Shown one piece after another: positions 1 to 7,994 of a stretch of 64,000 bases of DNA (the first letter of the stretch is position 1; each line of letters starts with the position of its first letter). Both the position numbers and the translations under genes were made by a program. The stretch spans positions 40,849-104,848 of the forward strand of contig NZ_JACHIF010000004.1 of NCBI RefSeq assembly GCF_014203045.1, given 5' to 3'. The notes beneath the pieces were generated by a model. The model was given only the letters and a program-made list of their open reading frames with translations. It was not told the origin of the DNA and did no database searches. Origin of the DNA: Prosthecobacter dejongeii (GTDB lineage Bacteria > Verrucomicrobiota > Verrucomicrobiia > Verrucomicrobiales > Verrucomicrobiaceae).

Positions 1-296
1 AGGTGGTAGTGGTGTTCGATGGTACTCACTCCCAGCGGAGTGAGGAACGAGAGCCCGAAGGGCTTCAAGTGATCTATGCTGAAGCTGCAACCACGGCCGA
101 TGCCATTTTGGAACGTCTAGCCAATCGATATGCTAAGCAGCACCCGATGCAGGTGGTCTCTGCGGATGGTATGGTACGTGAAACCATCCTGGCCTGTGGG
201 GCCGACTGGACTAGCCCTGAGGTTCTGAAAACTCTCTGTGAGGATGCTGAGCGGACTCTAGGGGAAGCAATCAAAAAGCGTTCCTCCGGTAAATGA
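1..296 (+). CDS. YacP-like NYN domain protein, C-terminal part (5' truncated)
   Basis: The reading frame is open to the left edge, so the start lies outside the window. The remaining 97 residues begin with a beta strand VVVFDG and continue to an acidic segment and the stretch TTADAILERLANRY. This matches the NYN/PIN-like fold of YacP (Rae1) family ribonucleases, in which a conserved Asp pair binds metal; the D after VVVF and the A-T-x-D-A element are visible. Family members cleave mRNA on the ribosome in Bacillus; that role here is inferred. The end codon TGA and the short gap to the next gene suggest an operon. The gene 5' end, with the first catalytic Asp, is not visible. Confidence 0.7.
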   Translation, partial: VVVVFDGTHSQRSEEREPEGLQVIYAEAATTADAILERLANRYAKQHPMQVVSADGMVRETILACGADWTSPEVLKTLCEDAERTLGEAIKKRSSGK

Positions 297-336
297 CTGA
301 GTGTGCATCCCAAATGAAATCTTAACCTAACAAACG

Positions 337-975
337 ATGAAGAAGGAAGATTTTGAGTTGGTTCGAACGAAAAGCGGTGATGAATTGGCTGCGGTGGTGG
401 AAACCTTGACAACGGCCGGGGTGCCGCATCGTGTGTCCAGCAGCCAAGCCGCATTTGACATCACCGAGGTAGGCAGAGGTGATTACCCGGCTGATATGAT
501 GGTCATGGTGAGCCGGGCAGACCTTCATGCGGCTCGTTTAGCCTTGGAGGGGTCATTTGCAGAGACGGAATTACCCGCAGACCATTTCCTGCACACAGCC
601 TCTGATGAAGAAATTTTAGAGATCCTTTCTGTCCCTGCGGACTGGGATCCTTTTGTGGTCGTGCATGCACGGCGTTTAGCCGCAGACCGGGACATTAAGC
701 CTGCCGAAATTACGGTGAAATCAGCCGAGCAAATTCAGGCTTTAGAAATGGGCAGACCTGCAGCTCGGTGGCACTTGGTGTTGGGCTGGTTTTCTGTGCT
801 ACTCGGGGGCATCGTCGGCATGGGCATTGGCTACTCTCTGGCCTACATGAAGGAGTCTCATGCAGAAGGGGAGTTTTACACTTATGACCTCCGCACCCGT
901 GAGATTGGCCGTTGGATGATGTGGTCCGGCGTTGTGATGTTAGTCGTGTGGCGTTTTATTTTGGCCTCACGCTAG
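337..975 (+). CDS. Membrane protein with DUF2007-like N-terminal domain
   Basis: The 212-residue protein starts with a soluble domain of about 70 residues (ELVRTKSGDELAAVVETLTTAGVPHRV and on to ARLAL). It resembles the small signal-transducing DUF2007 fold, a ferredoxin-like module common in Verrucomicrobiota and Bacteroidetes. A middle soluble stretch follows, with two hydrophobic segments near residues 147-168 and 192-210. The C-terminus is therefore anchored in the membrane and the N-terminal domain probably faces the cytoplasm. It lies 40 bp after the YacP-like gene on the same strand and could be cotranscribed. No catalytic motif was recognised; the function is unknown. Confidence 0.75.
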   Translation: MKKEDFELVRTKSGDELAAVVETLTTAGVPHRVSSSQAAFDITEVGRGDYPADMMVMVSRADLHAARLALEGSFAETELPADHFLHTASDEEILEILSVPADWDPFVVVHARRLAADRDIKPAEITVKSAEQIQALEMGRPAARWHLVLGWFSVLLGGIVGMGIGYSLAYMKESHAEGEFYTYDLRTREIGRWMMWSGVVMLVVWRFILASR

Positions 976-990
976 CCTCCTTGCCTCACT

Positions 991-2280
991 TCATTCAGTG
1001 GCTATGTCTTCCGTGTATTCAAGACGGTAAAGCGCCCCATCTTGAGAAAGAAGAATGGGCTCTCCATGGGCATCAGGCGTGATGAGGGTGGGATTGAGTT
1101 TGGTTGCTTCTGGTCGGCGGTAGAGAGTAAGACGGCGTACCGCACGTTCATTCACGGTATCCATCTGTAGGGCCCAGATCGTGCCGTAACCCCAGTCTGC
1201 AAAGAGATACATACCCTGTAGTGCAGGCATTTTTTCTCCCCGGTAAGTGTGACCGCCGACGATGCACAGCCCTTCGCCCCGCTGGCGTGTGTAGGCATGA
1301 ACGGGATCGGTTGTCGCTGTGCCAGGGATGAGCGGTGTGGGATGAAAAGTCGCGTCCGTGGGGCCATCCCGATCACTCCATCCATAATTGGCACCTTTTT
1401 TGACGATGTTGATTTCCTCCCAAAGGTCTTGACCCACGTCTGCACACCAGAGGTGACCTGTGTGCGTATCAAAGGCAAGTCCCCAAGGATTTCTGAAGCC
1501 TAAGGCGAAAATCTCAGGCCGCACGGTTTGTTCGTTGGCGAAGGGATTATCGGCAGGAATGGCATAGGGCAGTTTGCCACTGCGGCTATTTACATCCAAA
1601 CGCAGGATCTTCCCATGGAGCACCCATGGGTTTTGGGCGAGACGGTAGGGATCACTGCGGAGGCCTCCATCCCCCAGTGCAATGTAAAGCTGCCCATCGG
1701 GTCCAAAAGTGATGTGGCCACCCCAATGATCGGCAAGCGGTTGTGGGATCTCAAGCAGGATGCGCTCCGTCTCCGGGAGCGCGGATGGCGATTCTCCGTC
1801 TGTTGCCCGCATTTCGCTAATGACAGTGCGGCGCGGTTCATTTTGGGTGTAGCTCAGGTAAAAGAGACGGTTCTTTTCAAATTGTGGATGTAGGGCGATC
1901 CCGTGCACCCCTTCCTCAAAAAGAACGATTCCAGACATTCGCTCACGAAAATCAAGGAAAGACCGCCATTCACCACTGCCATCCAGTTTGATGGCGCAAA
2001 ATTCACCTCGTTGTAGCGCGACGATTTGCTCCCCCTCTGGCCCGGGTAAGGCTGAACTCAAGGCAACAGGTGAATCAAATTCACGAGGGAATTTCAGGCG
2101 GCTAAGTCCGATCCCATGCAGAGTATCTTCAGGAATTTCGAGTGGCGGCACTGGTCGTACGAGAGGGCTCGCTGGCACTACCTCTTTTTCGGCCACTTCT
2201 TCCGGCACGCCATTAGCTACGCCACTGATCAGATGGAGGAGAGCCAAAGTGAAGTATGGAATGGGCTGAAAACGTGACAT
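991..2280 (-). CDS. PQQ-dependent sugar dehydrogenase (GSDH/Sorbosone dehydrogenase family), secreted
   Basis: The 429-residue protein has an N-terminal hydrophobic signal segment (residues about 9-25) and then a six-bladed propeller of the soluble aldose/sorbosone dehydrogenase type. Family hallmarks visible are GGHITFGPDGQLYIALGDGG, FALGFRNPWGLAFD, the ADVGQDLWEEIN element and GANYGWSDRDG. Members oxidise sugars in the periplasm with PQQ, although many homologues in this phylum have unproven substrates. The catalytic His follows the DHWGGH pattern, near residue 189. It is a single gene, convergent with the preceding membrane-protein gene and followed only 15 bp later by that gene's stop. 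The ATG at 2280 fits the signal peptide. Confidence 0.88.
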   Translation of the reverse strand: MSRFQPIPYFTLALLHLISGVANGVPEEVAEKEVVPASPLVRPVPPLEIPEDTLHGIGLSRLKFPREFDSPVALSSALPGPEGEQIVALQRGEFCAIKLDGSGEWRSFLDFRERMSGIVLFEEGVHGIALHPQFEKNRLFYLSYTQNEPRRTVISEMRATDGESPSALPETERILLEIPQPLADHWGGHITFGPDGQLYIALGDGGLRSDPYRLAQNPWVLHGKILRLDVNSRSGKLPYAIPADNPFANEQTVRPEIFALGFRNPWGLAFDTHTGHLWCADVGQDLWEEINIVKKGANYGWSDRDGPTDATFHPTPLIPGTATTDPVHAYTRQRGEGLCIVGGHTYRGEKMPALQGMYLFADWGYGTIWALQMDTVNERAVRRLTLYRRPEATKLNPTLITPDAHGEPILLSQDGALYRLEYTEDIATE

Positions 2281-2281
2281 A

Positions 2282-2307
2282 GCAGAGGAAGATGTAATAT
2301 TCTCTGC
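2282..2307. repeat. Small inverted repeat upstream of the sugar dehydrogenase
   Basis: GCAGAG at 2282-2287 and CTCTGC at 2302-2307 form a 6-bp inverted repeat just before the sugar dehydrogenase start codon. It could form a 5' leader hairpin or an operator. Its length is modest, so a chance occurrence is possible. Confidence 0.3.
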
Positions 2308-2437
2308 ATGGATTGTGCCATTTGACCTTCATTGCGACGGGGAAGTTAAATTTTATTGAAAGAATGTGAAAGAAGTCACGGGGTAACGAAATTGTTACCC
2401 ATTCGCTCCTCTCAAATCACCAGCCGACGCAAAACCG

Positions 2438-2510
2438 TGGAGCTAAGGGGATTCGAACCCCTGACCTTCTCATTGCGAACGAGACGCTCTACCAACTGAG
2501 CTATAGCCCC
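2438..2510 (-). tRNA. tRNA-Ala (anticodon CGC)
   Basis: The minus strand folds into a complete 73-nt cloverleaf. It has a 7-bp acceptor stem, a D arm with AGTTGGTA loop, a 5-bp anticodon stem closed by G-U, the loop TTCGCAA giving anticodon CGC, a 5-nt variable region and the T loop TTCGAAT. The G3-U70 wobble pair, the alanine identity element, is present. The 3' CCA is not encoded: the bases after the discriminator A are CGG. It decodes GCG, a codon expected to be frequent in this GC-rich genome. Confidence 0.96.
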
Positions 2511-2531
2511 GGTACGGCTTAGGGTTAACCA

Positions 2532-2560
2532 AGTTTAAAATAATGCAGGTGTGATGTCCA
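2532..2560 (-). promoter_or_regulatory. Sigma-70-type promoter for tRNA-Ala
   Basis: On the minus strand TGGACA (2560-2555) is followed after exactly 17 bp by TAAACT (2537-2532). The predicted start lies about 7 bp on, some 15 nt before the mature tRNA 5' end. Each box matches the consensus at 4-5 of 6 positions. This is a motif reading, with no experimental support. Confidence 0.5.
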
Positions 2561-2703
2561 GTGCGCTTTTATTCCTCTTAAAATGGCTGGTAGCGTGGTT
2601 GGTTAGGTCTGGTACATCCATTCTTATTTCCCAAGACGAATTTATGAAGGCCGCCTCCAACCACGGTTAAGTGCGTGCGGTGAATTTTAACCCCAGGATT
2701 TTT

Positions 2704-3165
2704 ATGAAACACCCTATTTTTTGTTATGCTGGATTGGTGGCGATTCAGGGAGCATTGTTAGCACAAGTTCCTTCCAATACAACGGCAGTTCCTACCGGGA
2801 CCGTTGCTCAGCCTCAAGTGGCGCTGATCAGCCAAGAGGCTGCTTGGTGGCTGGCAAATCCCCAGGCTTTATTTCAGCAATTGGATGTGGATAAAGATGG
2901 ATTGCTTAACTACAACGAGTTTTCTCGTGTGGGGGTCTTGAGCACCCAGGTAGCAGTGCCAGCAAACTCCAATGGAAGGAATGGTGTCTATGCCCCTAAC
3001 GCCGGGGTGCCTGCCAACAATGGACTTTCTCCAGCACCTGGAGTGAAGCCTATGACAGGTCCTCAGGGAACTTACACTCCACCCACGGGTGTGCCACCAG
3101 TGAGTCAAAACGGGGGCTCTTACGTGCCAACGAGTCCTCCGCCACCGGTTAGGCCTGGACCCTAA
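2704..3165 (+). CDS. Secreted single EF-hand protein with proline-rich tail
   Basis: I chose the ATG at 2704 over the in-frame upstream start at 2671 because it begins a clean signal peptide (MKHPIFCYAGLVAIQGALLAQ). The mature protein of about 130 residues holds one EF-hand loop, DVDKDGLLNYNEF, with Asp at loop positions 1, 3 and 5 and Glu at 12. A long Pro/Gly/Thr/Asn-rich low-complexity tail follows, probably extracellular or cell-surface. It likely binds one calcium ion. The next gene is another secreted single-EF-hand protein 45 bp downstream on the same strand, so the two look like an operon and probably act together. No wider function is evident. Confidence 0.8.
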   Translation: MKHPIFCYAGLVAIQGALLAQVPSNTTAVPTGTVAQPQVALISQEAAWWLANPQALFQQLDVDKDGLLNYNEFSRVGVLSTQVAVPANSNGRNGVYAPNAGVPANNGLSPAPGVKPMTGPQGTYTPPTGVPPVSQNGGSYVPTSPPPPVRPGP

Positions 3166-3210
3166 TGTTAGTTAGGCCTTTGTGCAGTTGTCGATTAAAA
3201 TCCAAATCTT

Positions 3211-3735
3211 ATGAAACACTCATTCGTCAAAACCATCATAATCGCCGGAGTGGCGATGGCCCCTGTGATTGCCCAAGCTCAGTCCAAAGGTGCCGCAACG
3301 CCTGAAACCACTAATCCACCGCTTGTCAATAAAGCGCGGGAGGATAAAGAAAGACGCGTTGCACGCCAGGATCCAGAAACTCGAGCTCGTAACCTCGCAA
3401 CAATGTTTGATCGGCTGGATGCAGATTCAAACGGTAGTCTTAGTCGCGAAGAGTTTGTGAAAATGGGCACGCGCCAACCACGCAAGAATATGGAACGTAA
3501 AGGCAAACGTGAACCTCGCGATGCGGAAGCGAAGGAAATGAAGAAACCTGAAGCCGAAAAAGATCAAGAAACCAAAAGAGCGGCTGATGATACAGCGGCG
3601 GCTGACAAAGAGGCGGCAGCTAAAGCGACGGAAAAAAATCGCACCACCGGGACCACGGGTGGTACAGGTAGTAGTGCCAGTGGCAGTAACGCAGATGGCA
3701 GCGCCAACACTGGCACCGTGGCTCCACGTCCTTAA
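3211..3735 (+). CDS. Secreted single EF-hand protein with charged and Gly/Ser/Thr-rich tail
   Basis: The 174-residue protein has a signal peptide ending near AQAQS (residues 1-24) and one EF-hand loop DADSNGSLSREEF around residues 70-82 inside a predicted helical region. A strongly charged Lys/Glu/Ala segment follows (about 85-145), then a GTTGGTGSSASGSNADG-type linker tail. One canonical calcium-binding loop in a secreted protein is typical of calcium-dependent surface or matrix proteins. It follows the previous EF-hand gene in the same operon and ends at a strong intrinsic terminator. The two share layout (signal peptide, one EF-hand, low-complexity tail) but little sequence, suggesting an old duplication or convergence. 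Confidence 0.8.
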   Translation: MKHSFVKTIIIAGVAMAPVIAQAQSKGAATPETTNPPLVNKAREDKERRVARQDPETRARNLATMFDRLDADSNGSLSREEFVKMGTRQPRKNMERKGKREPRDAEAKEMKKPEAEKDQETKRAADDTAAADKEAAAKATEKNRTTGTTGGTGSSASGSNADGSANTGTVAPRP

Positions 3736-3766
3736 TCCACAGATATAACAATTCTTGATCGTTGAT

Positions 3767-3803
3767 AAACCCTGCTGATCTCTTGAGACGGCAGGGTTTT
3801 TTG
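3767..3803 (+). terminator. Intrinsic terminator after the EF-hand genes
   Basis: AAACCCTGC (3767-3775) pairs with GCAGGGTTT (3791-3799), with a 15-nt loop and a following T run with one G interruption. It lies 32 bp after the stop of the second EF-hand gene and fits a Rho-independent terminator on the plus strand. Confidence 0.8.
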
Positions 3804-4131
3804 ATTTTAGACTGGATTAAACCTTAATTGGCTTAGCCATCAAAATTACAGTAGGAAAGAGGGTTTCGATGCAGCAAAAATTAAAGCCATTTTTTTGAAG
3901 TGGGTTAGAGGCCAGAGCGTTCAGTTGAGCTGTGATTAATGCTTTTATTTTGATGCTGATAGTTTCCTTGGGGCGGGGGACTGGAACAGAGGTGGAAAAG
4001 CCGCCTTCAGGAAAATTACTGGAGAGTCAATCTCTGAAGGTGAACGGAAAGGAAGTGGCGAGGCTCTTTTTGATCTTGAGCTCGTAGTCACAGGCGAGAT
4101 GATTTCTTTTGATGGACCGCTAGGAGGGGAC
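3804..4131. other. Intergenic region without a recognised gene
   Basis: This stretch of about 330 bp holds no reading frame with recognisable protein features and no clear structured RNA. It must contain the promoter of the cupin gene; I could not pick convincing -35/-10 boxes. An AGGAGG ribosome-binding site lies at its right end (4122-4127). Confidence 0.5.
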
Positions 4132-4545
4132 ATGAGGCATGCTATAAAATGGGTGGTAGATCGTCTCTATTTGCAGGCTTGCAGTGAGAGTGATTCCACC
4201 GTTGTTTTTTTGGATATGTTCCAATACATCGCCTTAGCGAACGAAAAGCACTGGCAGCCCGGTCCTTATGCAGGAGTGGAGTTAAAGATTTTGCATAAAA
4301 ACGACACAACAGGGGGCGTCGTAGTGCTGCGCAAATTTCATGCGGGAATCAGCGTTCCTGCTCATACTCACCCCGCAGCCAATGAGTGGGCGTGGGTGCT
4401 TTCCGGTGAATGGGAAGAGGACGGCGTTACTTACACTCCAGGCACCCTTTTTTACGCTCCCAAAGGGCAGTCTCATGGACCGCACGTCGCGAAAACTGAA
4501 GTGATCAGCCTGACGATGTTTGACGGTCCGTTGACAGTTATTTAA
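4132..4545 (+). CDS. Cupin domain protein (ChrR/anti-sigma-like cupin fold)
   Basis: The start at 4132 is chosen because AGGAGG at 4122-4127 sits 4-5 bases before it; an upstream ATG at 4099 has a poorer site. The protein of 137 residues is mostly one small cupin barrel. Motif 1 reads AGISVPAHTHPAANEWAWVL and motif 2 is PGTLFYAPKGQSHGPH. The metal-ligand set HTH...E...H is complete, so a mononuclear metal site is expected. Such stand-alone cupins resemble the ChrR-type cupins that sense or detoxify reactive species; the substrate cannot be told. It is followed after 16 bp by a secreted propeller gene and may be cotranscribed with it. Confidence 0.75.
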   Translation: MRHAIKWVVDRLYLQACSESDSTVVFLDMFQYIALANEKHWQPGPYAGVELKILHKNDTTGGVVVLRKFHAGISVPAHTHPAANEWAWVLSGEWEEDGVTYTPGTLFYAPKGQSHGPHVAKTEVISLTMFDGPLTVI

Positions 4546-4561
4546 TCTGTGAACAACCTTT

Positions 4562-5857
4562 ATGTTAGTCCAATCCGTGCGTGTTCTGACAACTCTCCTG
4601 CTGCTTTCTTGTGCTTTTTCCGGTAACGCCGAAGAGGCAAAGGGTCTGGCCCAAAAATTCCCAGATGGGGAAGTGTCTTCTCGTTCCTTTGTGGATCAGT
4701 CTGCCCTCATCAGCCAGTTCACAGTGGAGCAGTATGCTCACCAATCCTCCCTTCGCATCGTGCAGGGCATCGGTTACGCGGTTTACCAGTGCAATGAAAA
4801 GACGCCAGATGAAAACAAGGCTGGGCAGGTGGCGCGCATGGCCGTCTTTAACATCCTGAATCCCACGGCCACCGCCCGCTGGGTGGATATTGCCTCAGCC
4901 GGGGAGGCCTCGAATGGCATCACCCTCGGCGGCACTTTTGTCTCCGCTCCCATGCTGCATGTGCGGGATGACAAGGTGCTGCGCATCTTCTTCACCGCGC
5001 GGTTAGCCGAGGATAAGGTACCCGCCTATCGAGCCTTCTACAAAGATTACGACATCGCCACGGGTAAGCTCTCCGGCCTGCATGCGATGCGCTGCACCAT
5101 CGCCAAAGACCCCGCGCAGGTGATGGACCTGGCCGTGCCTGCGATCCAAAAGCATCTCGACTTCCTCCACGGTCCCGGCTTTGGCGCCCAGTTCGCCAAG
5201 GGCATCAGCACCGCCGGGGATTTCCTCGTGTTCGACGGCCAACTCTACAGCACCATCCAGATCAAAAACTCCACCGATGGCGTGACCCGGCTACTCACCA
5301 ATGTGCTTATGCGTAGCGCCGATGGCGGTACAATATGGGAGCTTCTAGGTGCGCCCGACCCCCGCTTGCTGACTACCGAAGTCAAAATCCTGGCAGAGCC
5401 TGCCATGACCCAGGACAGCAAGCATGTGTATCTGCACCTTCGCACCAATGTGGTGGAGGGAGGCTACGTCCTTTGCAAAGCCAAAAAGTCCGATCTCTAC
5501 AGTTTTGATGCCCCGGTGAAAAAATGGACTTATGGCATCGGCCGTCCCACCATCGTAGATTATGGCAAGCCCATCGGTATCGTGGCCATGTTTACAGCCC
5601 CAAGCGTCAGCATGGGTGGTGCGCAGATGTCCCGAAACAAGTGCGACGTGGTGCTGATTGATCCCAGCTACAGCCGCTACACCCGCGCCTTTTCCATCGT
5701 GGATTACAATGCCGTGAACACCCCCTTCCTCTGCCTTTACCGGGATGAAGGCTATGTCACCTACTCCACAGGCCAGCGTCGTCTCCTGCCGAAGTTTGGC
5801 ACTTCAGAAATCGTCTTCAGCAAACTTCGGCGCGAGTTCTTCGTGCCAGGGCAATGA
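4562..5857 (+). CDS. Secreted sialidase-like beta-propeller protein of unknown function
   Basis: The 431-residue product starts with a signal peptide (about residues 1-23, ending near GNAEEA). The remainder is rich in short beta strands. A degenerate Asp-box, RSADGGTIW (the usual pattern is S-x-D-x-G-x-T-W), near residue 255 suggests a sialidase/BNR-type beta-propeller. The catalytic Arg triad and nucleophilic Tyr of true sialidases were not identified, so no enzymatic activity is claimed. It lies 16 bp after the cupin gene on the same strand and ends 18 bp from the convergent GHMP kinase gene. Confidence 0.65.
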   Translation: MLVQSVRVLTTLLLLSCAFSGNAEEAKGLAQKFPDGEVSSRSFVDQSALISQFTVEQYAHQSSLRIVQGIGYAVYQCNEKTPDENKAGQVARMAVFNILNPTATARWVDIASAGEASNGITLGGTFVSAPMLHVRDDKVLRIFFTARLAEDKVPAYRAFYKDYDIATGKLSGLHAMRCTIAKDPAQVMDLAVPAIQKHLDFLHGPGFGAQFAKGISTAGDFLVFDGQLYSTIQIKNSTDGVTRLLTNVLMRSADGGTIWELLGAPDPRLLTTEVKILAEPAMTQDSKHVYLHLRTNVVEGGYVLCKAKKSDLYSFDAPVKKWTYGIGRPTIVDYGKPIGIVAMFTAPSVSMGGAQMSRNKCDVVLIDPSYSRYTRAFSIVDYNAVNTPFLCLYRDEGYVTYSTGQRRLLPKFGTSEIVFSKLRREFFVPGQ

Positions 5858-5875
5858 TGCAGGATTCAGGTTTTT

Positions 5876-6877
5876 TTACGCCGGCACAATCTGCGGTTTG
5901 ATCACTGCGACGTTCATGGGTTCTAGAGCTACCTGCAGCCGCTGAAACATGGCCTCGTCCTCATAGGTGCCCACGATGGCCCCGCCACTACCGGTGAATT
6001 TGGCGCTGGCACCACAGTCGCGGGCGGCCTCCACCATGTCTAGATTGCCTTGGCCCAATTTGTACAGGCGACGGCGCAGGTCGAAGTTTTCATTCAGCAA
6101 GGGGCCGATCTCATGCCCCCGCTTTTCCAACAGCAGGTCGCGCACTCGCTGGGCAAGGTTGGCCCACTGATACATCGCGCTCACGATTTCCCGCTCGCCG
6201 CGGTTCCAGCGACCACGGATGTCATTGTGGAAGACTTCAGTGCCTTCGCTTAGCTTAGCTGTATAGGCGACATAAACGGGCGGCAGCAGGGCGGGGTCAA
6301 TTTCTTCATAGATGCCATAGCCAAGCTTTTCGATCGAGGCCCGGTTGAAGTCCATGTACACCACCCCCTCATAAGCCTGGATCACTCGGTCCTGCAGGCC
6401 TGCGGGGATGCAGAGTTCGTCATTTTCCACGCTCAGGACCAGGCTGGGCAGCACGTGCTTGGGGATCTCCACATGGTAAAAAGCCATCAACGCCCGCCAG
6501 CAGGCCGTGATGATGGCGCTGCTGCCCGCCATGCCCACCTGCGGCGGCACATTGCTGTGGTAGCGCAGGGTAAAGTTCCGCCCATGCAGCTGCAGCCCTT
6601 GCTTGGTGCAGTAATCAAAGAAACGCTTCACGCTGGCCTTCAGCAGGCGGATGCCGCCGTAGTAGCCATTTTGGCGCACATCGCGGGCCAGTTCCTCGAT
6701 GCTGCCGAAAACGGAATGGTCCCGTTGATTCGGCTCAATGGTCAGCTCTGGCGTCTCGAACAAGGTGATCTCCGCCGCAAAGTTGCGGATGATGAAGGAG
6801 ATCGTCTTGCCAAAGTAGCCGTCCGAAGGGTTGCCCACCAAACCGGCGCGGGCATAGGCTTTCGTGGTGATGAGCAT
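5876..6877 (-). CDS. GHMP kinase, glucuronokinase-like
   Basis: This 333-residue protein opens with KAYARAGLVGNPSDGYFGKTIS, the GHMP N-terminal motif in the form typical of plant glucuronokinases. The ATP-binding glycine/serine loop PPQVGMAGSSAI lies near residues 112-122, and the C-terminal motif KFTGSGGAIVG near residue 290. GHMP kinases phosphorylate small metabolites at the expense of ATP; the close resemblance to glucuronokinase points to a sugar or uronic acid such as D-glucuronate, giving the 1-phosphate. Substrate assignment is inference. It stands alone, 270 bp from rpmI, which it points away from. Length is about that of the plant enzymes. Confidence 0.8.
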   Translation of the reverse strand: MLITTKAYARAGLVGNPSDGYFGKTISFIIRNFAAEITLFETPELTIEPNQRDHSVFGSIEELARDVRQNGYYGGIRLLKASVKRFFDYCTKQGLQLHGRNFTLRYHSNVPPQVGMAGSSAIITACWRALMAFYHVEIPKHVLPSLVLSVENDELCIPAGLQDRVIQAYEGVVYMDFNRASIEKLGYGIYEEIDPALLPPVYVAYTAKLSEGTEVFHNDIRGRWNRGEREIVSAMYQWANLAQRVRDLLLEKRGHEIGPLLNENFDLRRRLYKLGQGNLDMVEAARDCGASAKFTGSGGAIVGTYEDEAMFQRLQVALEPMNVAVIKPQIVPA

Positions 6878-7150
6878 GAGGTCGGGAGAAAAAGGAAGGT
6901 CTGAAAGCTAAGAGGCAGCGGCGAAACTGGCAACCTGAATGGCATTGTTTCCGTACCTGGGCACGATTTAGCTCCAAGGTGCTTTCGGGTAGCTCGGTCC
7001 CTGGAGGCCTCCGTTTTTGCCCCTTGGGCGGTTTTTCGCAGGCTGCCGCCTTCCAATCCACGTAGAAATCGCCTAAATCTGCTCCCTTATTCACATCTCG
7101 GCTAAAAAAACCTTGCCGTTTGTGCATTTGCCGCCACCTTCGCGGCCCCT

Positions 7151-7369
7151 ATGTCCAAAAACGCTGGTATAGCAAAAACGAGAAAAGCTTACTCTAAACG
7201 GTTCAAAGTAACTGCAACAGGTAAGGTGCTCCGCCGTAAACAAGGCAAGCGCCACATCTTGCAGAACAAGAGCCGCAAACGTAAGCGTAACCTCGGTAAA
7301 GTCGCCCTCGTGGCAGAAGTGGATAAAGCAGGTGTGCTGGCAAATATGCCATTCTCACATCGCGGTTAA
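7151..7369 (+). CDS. rpmI: 50S ribosomal protein L35
   Basis: The 72-residue basic protein contains the L35 signature KTRKAYSKRFKVTATGK followed by a second basic block (NKSRKRKRNLGK). It is a component of the large ribosomal subunit. The gene is followed after 118 bp by rplT, as in most bacteria. infC, usually the first gene of this operon, is not immediately upstream: the preceding gene is the oppositely oriented GHMP kinase. The start ATG at 7151 gives a standard length. Confidence 0.97.
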   Translation: MSKNAGIAKTRKAYSKRFKVTATGKVLRRKQGKRHILQNKSRKRKRNLGKVALVAEVDKAGVLANMPFSHRG

Positions 7370-7374
7370 TCCAC

Positions 7375-7424
7375 GGTCCCCTAGCGGGACCATGATGCTC
7401 CGGTCTGGTTTCACGCGTGTGAAA
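7375..7424 (+). promoter_or_regulatory. Hairpin-rich rpmI-rplT spacer, candidate L20 autoregulatory leader
   Basis: The 118-bp gap between rpmI and rplT contains two clear hairpins. GGTCCC at 7375-7380 pairs with GGGACC at 7386-7391 (5-nt loop), and TTTCAC at 7409-7414 pairs with GTGAAA at 7419-7424 (4-nt loop). In other bacteria L20 binds mRNA structures in this operon to repress its own synthesis. A similar role here is inferred from position and structure alone. Confidence 0.45.
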
Positions 7425-7487
7425 GCCTCAGATCAGGTGAGGCCGGTCATCAAATCCATAACAACAGCCTGCTCAGAGAAATAGAAA

Positions 7488-7874
7488 ATGCCAAGAGCCA
7501 CCAACGCCCCCGCTAGCCGCAAACGCCGCAAGCGCACACTCGCTAAAGCCAAAGGCTTTCGCGGTTTCCGTTCCACCCATTTCCGTTATGCCAAGGACGC
7601 TGTCCGCAAGGCAATGACGTATTCCTACCGTGACCGTAAGGTCCGTAAGCGCACCTTCCGCAACCTGTGGATCCAGCGTATTAACGCCGCTGCGCGTAAC
7701 GTTGGCATCACCTACAGCCGTCTCATGGAAGGTCTGAAGTTTGCCGGAATCGAAATCGACCGCAAAGTGCTGTCCGACATCGCCATCAAGGATGAGGCCG
7801 CCTTCGTCGCCCTCGCCAACCAGGCGAAAGCAGCGATGGAGAAGAAAAACGAGCGGGTCAAAGCTGCTGCTTAA
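7488..7874 (+). CDS. rplT: 50S ribosomal protein L20
   Basis: The protein of 128 residues carries the L20 signature [17 protein letters not shown] and the conserved block [20 protein letters not shown]. It binds 23S rRNA early in large-subunit assembly and in some bacteria represses its own operon. It follows rpmI with a structured 118-bp spacer and ends 27 bp before a strong intrinsic terminator. The C-terminal tail is slightly longer than in the E. coli protein. Confidence 0.98.
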   Translation: MPRATNAPASRKRRKRTLAKAKGFRGFRSTHFRYAKDAVRKAMTYSYRDRKVRKRTFRNLWIQRINAAARNVGITYSRLMEGLKFAGIEIDRKVLSDIAIKDEAAFVALANQAKAAMEKKNERVKAAA

Positions 7875-7901
7875 TTCTCAATCTACGATTCTTTAACCCA
7901 G

Positions 7902-7938
7902 ACAGCCGGAGCTCACGCTCCGGCTGTTTTGTTTTTTT
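7902..7938 (+). terminator. Intrinsic terminator of the rpmI-rplT operon
   Basis: ACAGCCGGAGC at 7902-7912 pairs perfectly with GCTCCGGCTGT (7917-7927), with a 4-nt loop, followed by TTTTGTTTTTTT. This is a textbook Rho-independent terminator. Confidence 0.95.
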
Positions 7939-7994
7939 GGGGGACCGCTGGCCTTAGCGGTGGATTTGCCTGCCCGTTGTTTTAGTGTCAGGCC

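Noticed and set aside
4562..5857. True sialidase
   Set aside because: Only one degenerate Asp-box was found and the Arg triad and nucleophile were not identified.
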